The notes under the pieces were generated by a model. The model worked only from the letters and a program-made list of their open reading frames with translations, searched no databases and was not told where the DNA came from. A DNA stretch of 64,000 nucleotides from Acinetobacter sp. NIPH 2100 (GTDB taxonomy: Bacteria; Pseudomonadota; Gammaproteobacteria; Pseudomonadales; Moraxellaceae). Both the position numbers and the translations under genes were made by a program. The stretch spans positions 1,535,924 to 1,599,923 of the forward strand of contig NZ_KB850224.1 in assembly GCF_000369805.1 (NCBI RefSeq), given 5' to 3'. Below are positions 57,155-64,000 of the stretch, piece after piece (position 1 is the stretch's first letter; the number at the start of each line of letters is the position of its first letter).

Positions 57155-60100
57155 TTAGCGTTTTTGTACACGTACAGAACGGAATGCTAATAATTGTTCA
57201 TGGCTTGCCCAGCCTGCTTTTTCAAGATCGGTTAGTGGCTCGACTCTGCTTTCTAATAAGTTGGTTGCATATTCTGCTGCTGTTTTTAATTGGCCTGCGA
57301 TCAAAGTTTCAACATAAAGATATTCAGGAATATCAGGATCATCTTTTAAACCTTCGCGTACTTCAACAATACCAAGCTCATTGAAATGCGCAATCATACG
57401 CATCATCACTTCTGCCGTATCTGCATTTTGGATGGCACGTAACCAGCTACGACGTTGATTAAAGGCGGCAATACGTTCTTCTCGTGGTAGGTCTAAGTTA
57501 ATCACTTTTTGATAGTCTTGCTCGGTTAGGACATGATTTGGAACACGGGCTGCCCAAAATGTTGGAAGGTATGGGTCGAAATCAGGGTCATAACCTGAGC
57601 GACAGAATGCTGTATCACCTTGCCATGGAATCGCCATCCAACGGGTAATGCTACCCGGTATTTGAGCATATAAAGGCCCATCTACTTGTTGAACTTTGAC
57701 AGGTGTCATGGTGGCACCATAATCAGGTTCAGGATCCGAGTTGGAACGTAGTCGGATTCGAAAAGGTGAACTATACATACTGGCATGACGCATGGGCCAT
57801 GTCATTTCACAACCAGGATGGAAAGTATCGGCTAAGCAATAATGTAGGGCTGCTTGATCTAATGTATGTGGTTGCTCTTGTAGCGGAACTTGATCTAATG
57901 AGCTTGGTAATTTAATTTCTTCATTTGACCAGTCATCAATAAAATTTCCTTCTACCCAATGACGGAGTAAGCCTTCTTGTAAACCTGTCATGGTGAGCAT
58001 ATTGCCAGTTCCATTTTCTGAAAAACTGCCAAACGCATCGCCATAAATCCAAGGCCAGATATGTGGCCATTGTACTGGCTCGGCGACTATCGGTTTTGAT
58101 GTTCTAAAATTGTGGAAGATTGCACGTCGTAGCTCACTATACGGATCAGCTAAGGTTTTATCTTTGACTTTATAAGAAAGTTTGGCAAGCAATACTGGGT
58201 TGCTAAAATCCATAGGACAACCTTTAGCGAAATAGGCTGCAAAACCTTTATTGACCCACTGTAAGCCGCCTAGGCGCTTTAATAGTGGCCATATATCTTT
58301 GGTAAAAGAGGGCTTTTCTGGCATGACCATCCAGCCTGCATTGACATAGACATCACACATGAGATCGTACATCGTCCGCCAACTGACTACATCAGGCGCA
58401 TAATTAGGTGGAGTAACGACAACCCATGCTGATTCAACAGGAATGGCAATTCCATTTATCGATACGCTTGCTGTGACTGGACCATCAGATGTGTCGTCAT
58501 ACCAATCATCAGCATTATTAAAGCTTGGTGGGTTATCTGGATCATAGACAGGGGCTTGGGTAGGTGAAGCTGATTTTCCATGTCCTCCCAAAAACAATAA
58601 ACGCCCATTTTCATCCGTTTGGATTTCACCTAAAGGTACCGTGATGGCTTGATCCGCTGCTGCCTGAAAAGTTCCTGTATCAAAACGATGTTCAGCACCA
58701 CCTGCAATATTGCGGCCACAAATACTTCGTGGACCAGGATCAATGGCTAACTTATGACGGTTTATTGGCCTAACTTTTGGGTTGCGTAATGTAAAAGCAT
58801 TGTCTGGTGCATTTACTGCCTCTGGGATATCAAGTGCATATTGAAATTGATACCATTCAGCTTTACGGTTGGCCACATGAACAGTCCAGACAATATCTGC
58901 ATTGTCAGGGCTAAGTTCTCGAACCACGTCTCCAGCAGCGTTATAACCATAGATACGGAATCGGGCAGCTTGTCTTTTTATTGCCCCCGTTGCATCTCTA
59001 TAACTATTAGGCTGTTGATTTAGGTCCGCAGGCGCATCTACAACTTCTGGACCAATAAAGAACTCATTTTCACTATCACCTACACGTGCAATACCAATCG
59101 CTGGATGAATTGCTGCACGTACAATTTGGGTATCAATGCAAGCAGCAGGTGAAATAAGCGGACGAGGAGTGTCTGGTTCACCTAAGGGAACACCATTTAC
59201 ATTACGGCGTAATTCAGCAGATGCAGCGTAAACAACACGTCGTGCGTCTGCAATCGAACCTACTGGAGCATGTTCGGCGGTGACTCGCCAAATATTCATG
59301 GATAAGTTTTCACCGTATTGGGCTTGTCCACGAGCAGAGATATCTTGAATAGGAATAATAATATCAGCGATATGTATTGGTGGACTTAGATCTTCTGGCC
59401 AGACCACAGTTGCTTCATCTAGCGGCATTGTTTCAGGGTTGGTTCTGAGTTGGATCATGAAGCGGAAACGTGCTTCTGACTTTTTTAGGCGCGTGATTAA
59501 ATCTGTAGCTAAATAAGAAGGGTCATTGGGCGAGTGCTGAGGTGGATCAAGATAAAAGTCAGGTTCTAATTTATATTTTACATATTCATTTTGACCAAAT
59601 TGAAATGGTAAACCGCTCCAATAAGTCGAAGCCAAAACACTGGCAACGGGTTTTGCCATCACATCCAACAATTCTGAAGTTTTGGGATGTGCTTTTAAAT
59701 AAGGATCGTAATTACCATCGACAACACCTGCTTTGGTAAATTCACACATGTCTTTGGCCGTGTCAACGAAAAAGGAATCGAAGTTTTGTAGGATAAAATC
59801 AAAGGTATCAGCATCAGGATTCCCTAGTATTTTCTCACCAGCGACATCAAATAATTTAATGCCAATACCCAACGTAGATTTGAAATCTGTATTTGTGGGC
59901 GTTGTATCTGATGAGAAGCGAATCCACGTCGGGTAACTTTTGCCAATATTTGCAAATAGCCCGACACGTAACTTTTCAGGCAAATCATCACGGACAATGA
60001 ACTCGGCAGCGGCAATCCCGTGAGGTTTGAGAAAAACTGGCCGCATAGCAGGGCATTGGCCTTTACCAATTCTGCCAGCTTGAACCATGTCGACAAACAT

Positions 60101-60181
60101 TGCTTTCAAAGATTCAATTGGATCTTTTGTGCAATCAACGCAGGTGCTATTGTTTTGTGAATCGGATTTCAAGTGATCCAT
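57155..60181 (-). CDS. Catalase-like domain fused to LodA-like CTQ amino acid oxidase
   Basis: A 1008-residue cytosolic-type protein without a signal peptide, made of two parts. Residues ~20-335 are a catalase-like (SrpA-type) domain with the distal His54 in KPHGIAAAEF, WIRFSSD near 86-92 and the RxxxY motif RRVVY (Arg314, Tyr318) for the proximal heme ligand. From residue ~345 (ACIDTQIVRAAIHPAIGIARVG) the sequence is a full LodA-like oxidase with Cys791 in FHPGCEMTW and Trp853 in IPWQGDTAFC, the likely cross-linked CTQ pair. LodA enzymes deaminate amino acids such as lysine or glycine and release hydrogen peroxide. The LodB-like gene follows. Confidence 0.85.
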   Translation of the reverse strand: MDHLKSDSQNNSTCVDCTKDPIESLKAMFVDMVQAGRIGKGQCPAMRPVFLKPHGIAAAEFIVRDDLPEKLRVGLFANIGKSYPTWIRFSSDTTPTNTDFKSTLGIGIKLFDVAGEKILGNPDADTFDFILQNFDSFFVDTAKDMCEFTKAGVVDGNYDPYLKAHPKTSELLDVMAKPVASVLASTYWSGLPFQFGQNEYVKYKLEPDFYLDPPQHSPNDPSYLATDLITRLKKSEARFRFMIQLRTNPETMPLDEATVVWPEDLSPPIHIADIIIPIQDISARGQAQYGENLSMNIWRVTAEHAPVGSIADARRVVYAASAELRRNVNGVPLGEPDTPRPLISPAACIDTQIVRAAIHPAIGIARVGDSENEFFIGPEVVDAPADLNQQPNSYRDATGAIKRQAARFRIYGYNAAGDVVRELSPDNADIVWTVHVANRKAEWYQFQYALDIPEAVNAPDNAFTLRNPKVRPINRHKLAIDPGPRSICGRNIAGGAEHRFDTGTFQAAADQAITVPLGEIQTDENGRLLFLGGHGKSASPTQAPVYDPDNPPSFNNADDWYDDTSDGPVTASVSINGIAIPVESAWVVVTPPNYAPDVVSWRTMYDLMCDVYVNAGWMVMPEKPSFTKDIWPLLKRLGGLQWVNKGFAAYFAKGCPMDFSNPVLLAKLSYKVKDKTLADPYSELRRAIFHNFRTSKPIVAEPVQWPHIWPWIYGDAFGSFSENGTGNMLTMTGLQEGLLRHWVEGNFIDDWSNEEIKLPSSLDQVPLQEQPHTLDQAALHYCLADTFHPGCEMTWPMRHASMYSSPFRIRLRSNSDPEPDYGATMTPVKVQQVDGPLYAQIPGSITRWMAIPWQGDTAFCRSGYDPDFDPYLPTFWAARVPNHVLTEQDYQKVINLDLPREERIAAFNQRRSWLRAIQNADTAEVMMRMIAHFNELGIVEVREGLKDDPDIPEYLYVETLIAGQLKTAAEYATNLLESRVEPLTDLEKAGWASHEQLLAFRSVRVQKR

Positions 60182-60516
60182 TTTTATTCCTTATTATTTT
60201 AAAGTGTTTTTATTTTCATCAATTAAAAACTATAGAAAATGATTCGGCTGGTCAATATATAGCCATGTTTAATTGGGAAATAATTTAAATATAGTTTTAG
60301 TTTTTCTAATTTTTGTTTTATCTTTTCTTAAATAATATTATTTATAATAAAATTATCTTAACTTTATTTTAATTAAATTTTAAATAAAATGTGATCCATT
60401 AATCGAAATTTGGTGGTTTTAGCAATTGATTTGATTTGTAAATAATTTAAGTTGATTATGTGAACTAATCTAATTTAAGTGTAAATTAGTTCACATACAG
60501 GATAATAAAATAATAA
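60182..60516. other. AT-rich spacer upstream of the LodA-like gene
   Basis: No gene seen. It is rich in A and T and should hold the promoter of the minus-strand LodA-like gene. A 12-bp inverted repeat at 60458-60496 lies near its far end. Confidence 0.4.
60458..60496. repeat. 12-bp inverted repeat
   Basis: ATGTGAACTAAT (60458-60469) and ATTAGTTCACAT (60485-60496) are perfect complements with a 15-base spacer. It lies 20 bases after the stop of the minus-strand pilin-like gene and could be a terminator without a T tract, or an operator. Confidence 0.55.
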
Positions 60517-60810
60517 CTAGTAGTAGTTTGCAGTAATGACAGCACTTTTTTGATCAGAAAGCTGCTCGAAGCTAATATCTGTAGTCGTATTTTTTTGTGT
60601 TTGGATATTTAAGTCATTGATTGAAATAGATTGTGTGTCGATCTTATCGCGTATAACGTTCAGCTGCTGACAGTCATTGTTTTGATGCTGCTGCGAACAG
60701 GTATCTTCTACAATACTTCCATTCAATTGGATGGTGCTTGCTGAATAACTTACCGAAGCAAACGCCATTAATGATAAAAGTAGGGCAGATTTATAAATTT
60801 TTTTATACAT
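60517..60810 (-). CDS. Small exported pilin-like protein
   Basis: A 97-residue protein with a signal peptide cut near SYSA|STI. The mature N-terminus IQLNGSIVEDTCSQQ resembles the start of chaperone-usher pilins (strand, Gly, then Cys), and the C-terminus SAVITANYY resembles a pilin's last strand, but the middle is far too short for a full Ig-like pilin fold. It may be a minimal or decayed pilin, or an unrelated cysteine-containing secreted protein. AAAAGG precedes the start. It is separate from the fimbrial genes at 62308. Confidence 0.5.
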   Translation of the reverse strand: MYKKIYKSALLLSLMAFASVSYSASTIQLNGSIVEDTCSQQHQNNDCQQLNVIRDKIDTQSISINDLNIQTQKNTTTDISFEQLSDQKSAVITANYY

Positions 60811-61126
60811 GTTTATTGCCTTTTATAAATGTATTAAGCATTAATTAACATGAGTTTTATTATTAAGGCAACATTAATATTAAATATTATTAAAATAGTT
60901 TTTTAAAGTGTGATTTGTTTAAAATTTTATTTTAAAATTGATAAATAGTATGTTTATTTTATTTTGTTAATTAAGTCACATATTTTTATCTTAATGGGAA
61001 TTTATAACCTGACCTGTCTGATATACATTATATAGTTTTTGTCGCATGTTTTTGAAATTCAAATATGGAACTTAGCTATACAGTTGCTACTGGAAAATTA
61101 TGCTATTTCCATTTTTTAAAAATAAA
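60811..61126. other. AT-rich spacer
   Basis: Very AT-rich, with no open frame or repeat of note. It should hold the promoter for the pilin-like gene on the minus strand. Confidence 0.4.
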
Positions 61127-61151
61127 AAGCCTAATCAAATGATTAGGCTTT
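61127..61151 (-). terminator. Terminator after lipoprotein gene
   Basis: AAGCCTAATC / GATTAGGCTT ten-base stem with a four-base loop and a T tract on the minus strand, about 17 bases after the stop at 61168. Confidence 0.85.
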
Positions 61152-61167
61152 GACAGCTTTAAATGAA

Positions 61168-62154
61168 CTAAATTGTGTTACCGCAGATGTCTGTTGCGCC
61201 TTGTGGATAGCTGAACTGTAAGGCATTTCGGTCCGTGATCAACTCAGATGAGAACTCTAGTCCTGCGAGTTTGTCTGAGAATTTACCGTCTTTATCTGAA
61301 CCAACCCAGCTACGGATATCAAAACCTATATTTTTCAATGGGGCAGGGAGTATTCCTTGATACCCCTGATCAACGCCATTGACAATAAAGCCAACCTGTT
61401 TGGTATTTTGGTTGATATAGATACCTACGCGATGATATTTGCTTTGATACTCAGTTAATTTATTGTAGTAATAAGCGGTTGAGCTATACTCAGTATTATC
61501 GCTATTTTGGTAACCGAGGTTGAATAATACAAATGGCGGATTCTCACCAAAATCTGGATCAGCACTGCCAGCTGCAAATGAATAGAGTGATTTTACGATA
61601 TAGCCATTATCAGTTTCACCACTGAAGTTGATATCAGTTAAATATGATGAACTAGGTTCGCCATAGTAACCACCGTTAAGTGGAGCTGCAGGAATGTCTA
61701 TTTGCATTTCTAAAGCAAGAATCCCTGTATTCGGTAAAGGTAGATCACCTGAACTATCGAGAAATGGAGGGAGAAATCCGTCATTGCCGCCCGATGTTTG
61801 CAATCTTTTCTTACTTGCTGCCAAGAAGTCAAAATAATTAAGAGTGATATTTTCTTCAGGGTAATGGTCTGTAAAATATGGAGGGGCGACAGTTAAACTA
61901 AACTTTTGCCCATTGATTGTAGGGAATACACCCATCAGATAGTTGGGATTCAGACTGTTCCAAGTATCATAATCTTGTTGTGTGGCATCAAAGTTATACT
62001 GACAAGTTTGTGGTTGGCTAGAACTACGTAAACTAAAGCTTGTGGATGTTGTTGCTGTTGATTGAGTAGAAGTAGCATTTTGTTGTGAACCATTTTGATT
62101 TTCGCCACAGCCGAGTAAGGCTAGGCTAAGTGCAAATATGCTCAGTTTTTTCAT
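61168..62154 (-). CDS. Acinetobacter-type lipoprotein, possibly DUF4882
   Basis: A 328-residue lipoprotein with the lipobox LLGC (Cys near residue 16), a Gln/Thr/Ser-rich linker, then CQYNFDATQQDYDTWNSLNP and PTINGQKFSLTVAPP. The pattern recalls Acinetobacter proteins annotated DUF4882, which I name from memory only. The C-terminal 200 residues look like a beta-sandwich (concanavalin-like: FVLFNLGYQNSDN, HRVGIYINQNTKQVGFIVNGVDQG), suggesting a ligand- or carbohydrate-binding surface. AGAGGAAT precedes the ATG. It sits next to fimbrial genes but has its own terminator. Confidence 0.6.
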   Translation of the reverse strand: MKKLSIFALSLALLGCGENQNGSQQNATSTQSTATTSTSFSLRSSSQPQTCQYNFDATQQDYDTWNSLNPNYLMGVFPTINGQKFSLTVAPPYFTDHYPEENITLNYFDFLAASKKRLQTSGGNDGFLPPFLDSSGDLPLPNTGILALEMQIDIPAAPLNGGYYGEPSSSYLTDINFSGETDNGYIVKSLYSFAAGSADPDFGENPPFVLFNLGYQNSDNTEYSSTAYYYNKLTEYQSKYHRVGIYINQNTKQVGFIVNGVDQGYQGILPAPLKNIGFDIRSWVGSDKDGKFSDKLAGLEFSSELITDRNALQFSYPQGATDICGNTI

Positions 62155-62272
62155 GGATTATTCCTCTGGTGTGTTATTTACGTTTTTTATCAAAAATTAA
62201 ATGTGAGTATTTCTTGAGTTATTGATTTTAAAAATTAATAACTTAATTCTATTTTTTGAGTTTTTATAAAAA

Positions 62273-62299
62273 AAGACCTCTCGTTTGGGAAGAGGTCTT
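62273..62299 (-). terminator. Terminator after fimbrial operon
   Basis: AAGACCTCT / AGAGGTCTT nine-base stem with a nine-base loop, followed on the minus strand by a T tract, nine bases after the adhesin stop. Confidence 0.85.
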
Positions 62300-62307
62300 A
62301 TAAAAGG

Positions 62308-63321
62308 TTAATCGTATTGAATGGTCACAGTAGCCATAGCGCGGACTTTACCCGCAGTGACATTGGCTGCAGTTTGATAGTAGCGAGCTGTTAGTGGAAC
62401 ATTGTATTGAACAGTTTGGTTCGATTTCACTGTTCCTAGCTCTAATTTATTACCTAAACCAATCACTTGATTTTTATTTTGATAATTCCATACAAGCTGT
62501 ACGCCAACACCATTTGCTTTGGTCGAGTTTGGCTCAAGATTCTTTAAAACCTGAGTGTTATTGCCTTCTTGTTGGTAATCAAAGGTTAAACTAATGAGGT
62601 TTTTTTCTTCATAACCTGTTGGATTTTCACCACCATTGCAAAGAATATTTAAGTCAAAAGATTGCTCGCCTTGAGTTGAGCCGATACCTTTAAAGCCCGA
62701 TTTCATCACAGTTGGAAGCTGTACTGCTTTATTAATATCACCTCTCCATTCGCAAGAGGAAGAAGCAATGGTAATTGCATTACCGTAAACAGTACTGGTT
62801 AAAAATGGACGGTCATTTCTGTTTCCCGCGTAATAGGTACTATAAACACCGGGCACTAATGTTCCTGAGCCTGTATTTTCTGCCGTCTTCACAATTTCAA
62901 CAACGAAATAGCCTTCGGCAAGCTTAATACTAGTACTTGGTACAGATCGAGTGTAAGGATAATATCCTGAAAAATTCGTTGCATTAAAAGCTTCTCGGTA
63001 AAGACGAATTCCAATTCCTGGGATATTGGTCGAATAAATATTATCGCCGAGTGGGCTAATTGCATAATTTTGTAATAATCGTGCGACCATCATATCGCTA
63101 CGACTACAACTATATGTTGTTTTATCGTTGGGACGAATCTCGAAAAGAGATTTTACCAAGATTTTACCTACAGGGTCACTTGGTCGAACAACAACACGTC
63201 CAACCTGCATAGAAACATCAATAGTGGTGAAGCCTGCGCTAGTTGAACAAGCAGCTTGAGCTGCTGTATTCACACCAAAACCTGCAGCAACTAAGGCACT
63301 GCTTAAGAGTAATTTTTTCAT
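62308..63321 (-). CDS. Fimbrial tip adhesin or pilin-like protein
   Basis: A 337-residue exported protein with a signal peptide (cut near AAQA|ACS). It has an N-terminal domain of ~180 residues and a C-terminal pilin domain (about residues 180-337, with CEWRG, FDLNILC and the last strand KVRAMATVTIQYD), the two-domain layout of chaperone-usher tip adhesins. The ATG at 63321 overlaps the usher stop by four bases (ATGA); an ATG at 63327 is also possible. It is the last gene of the fimbrial operon. The receptor is unknown. Confidence 0.82.
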   Translation of the reverse strand: MKKLLLSSALVAAGFGVNTAAQAACSTSAGFTTIDVSMQVGRVVVRPSDPVGKILVKSLFEIRPNDKTTYSCSRSDMMVARLLQNYAISPLGDNIYSTNIPGIGIRLYREAFNATNFSGYYPYTRSVPSTSIKLAEGYFVVEIVKTAENTGSGTLVPGVYSTYYAGNRNDRPFLTSTVYGNAITIASSSCEWRGDINKAVQLPTVMKSGFKGIGSTQGEQSFDLNILCNGGENPTGYEEKNLISLTFDYQQEGNNTQVLKNLEPNSTKANGVGVQLVWNYQNKNQVIGLGNKLELGTVKSNQTVQYNVPLTARYYQTAANVTAGKVRAMATVTIQYD

Positions 63322-64000
63322 TTGCATACGGCCTCAGACATGATCATGCTTTGCTGGTCGTTAGAAAGTTGTGCTGTAACATCATAACTGAAATGGCACT
63401 GCTCATTGGCTTCATCGCCCCATTTCACGTACAAATCACCTTTTGGCTCTTGCGTACGTAAATACACCATACTGCCTTGTGCCACGATACCTACAGATTC
63501 ATCTTTAGTATTAAAGACTTGTGCAGCGAATGGTAAGCTTTCACCCGTTGCTGTTTTGGTATTGATGTAAATGGCATAACCTTTCTTGGTTGAAAAATCA
63601 ACTTTTGCGATCGCACCAGCAAAAGGCGCGATACGCTGACTGGTTTCTTCTAGTTCAACATTGGTCGACATTTCTTGAGGATCAAGTGTGATGTCATTTA
63701 AACGGTACGGTGTTACATACGGGATAACAGCATAACCAGATTTATTCACACTGAGGCCAACGGTGTTGTTGACTTTGGCACCTGCAGCATCTGGCGCATA
63801 CACAAGTACCATAGTTTGACCTTGTTCAGGACCAAACAGGATGCCATCCGAATGAGCAACAACGCTACCACTAACACTAAGCATCGCTTGTTGATATGAA
63901 TCAGCAATACTATAAGAACCACCAACCGTCGCAAAGTTTGTACGATAACGACTGTTAACGTTGAAACTCGGGTTCTGTCTGTCTTGATGAGATACAGATG
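63318..64000 (-). CDS. Fimbrial outer-membrane usher (FimD/PapC family), C-terminal part
   Basis: The frame is open to the window end, so only the last ~226 residues are seen. SRYRTNFATVGGSYSIADSY and QQAMLSVSGSVVAHSDGILFG are the strongly conserved last strands of the usher barrel. The two plug-like C-terminal domains follow, with GYAVIPYVTPYRLNDITLDP, FSTKKGYAIYI and the terminal Cys pair. Ushers secrete and assemble pilus subunits delivered by a periplasmic chaperone. The chaperone and main pilin genes should lie beyond 64000. Confidence 0.93.
   Translation of the reverse strand, partial: SVSHQDRQNPSFNVNSRYRTNFATVGGSYSIADSYQQAMLSVSGSVVAHSDGILFGPEQGQTMVLVYAPDAAGAKVNNTVGLSVNKSGYAVIPYVTPYRLNDITLDPQEMSTNVELEETSQRIAPFAGAIAKVDFSTKKGYAIYINTKTATGESLPFAAQVFNTKDESVGIVAQGSMVYLRTQEPKGDLYVKWGDEANEQCHFSYDVTAQLSNDQQSMIMSEAVCK

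Overview
The window looks like chromosomal DNA of an Acinetobacter species (Moraxellaceae, Gammaproteobacteria). The evidence is low-to-moderate GC, the gene set and gene order (dnaE-trmJ-cysE, glnD-dapC, a lone ahpF, YchF, a 363-residue class), the AlaA aminotransferase with an extra N-terminal module, and several lipoproteins of a type seen mainly in Acinetobacter. The species cannot be fixed from this sequence alone. No CRISPR array, insertion sequence, rRNA or replication origin was seen.

Layout. 1-8550: the end of a gene cut by the window edge, uppP, a PaaX-like regulator, a membrane fatty acid desaturase with a hotdog thioesterase, a periplasmic solute-binding-like protein, and a three-gene operon of two related TelA-like proteins plus a membrane protein. 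8600-23000: ahpF, a large alpha/beta-hydrolase lipoprotein, a TPR lipoprotein, the cysE-trmJ-dnaE block, a Sel1-repeat protein, a second alpha/beta-hydrolase lipoprotein and alaA. 23100-33800: an msrB-gpx repair operon, AraC and Lrp regulators each beside a LysE-type exporter, an RND efflux pair and a TonB-dependent receptor. 33785-43300: core genes (dapC, glnD, purT, ychF) with small exported proteins, a Crp/Fnr regulator and an Mpo1-like membrane protein.

43356-49801 is a sulfur-scavenging block on the minus strand: two SfnB-type acyl-CoA-dehydrogenase-like oxidoreductases, an NtaA/SnaA/DszA-type flavin monooxygenase, and a MetQ-MetN-MetI transporter. Spacing is tight, so the six genes are probably co-expressed. 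They would let the cell import and oxidise organic sulfur compounds. 50160-53360 returns to ordinary genes (GST, Lrp regulator, YebC, acyltransferase).

From the tRNA-Ile2(CAU) gene at 53621 to the window end the DNA looks accessory, with long AT-rich spacers. It holds a small lipoprotein, a catalase-like lipoprotein broken by one in-frame TAA, a LodB-like flavoprotein, and a 1008-residue protein in which a catalase-like domain is fused to a LodA-like cysteine tryptophylquinone (CTQ) amino acid oxidase. These are followed by a pilin-like small protein, a lipoprotein, a fimbrial adhesin and the C-terminus of a fimbrial usher. The catalase-LodA fusion with its LodB partner is the most notable system: an oxidase expected to make hydrogen peroxide that carries its own catalase-like module, beside a second catalase-like gene that has lost the segment with the likely heme-ligand tyrosine.
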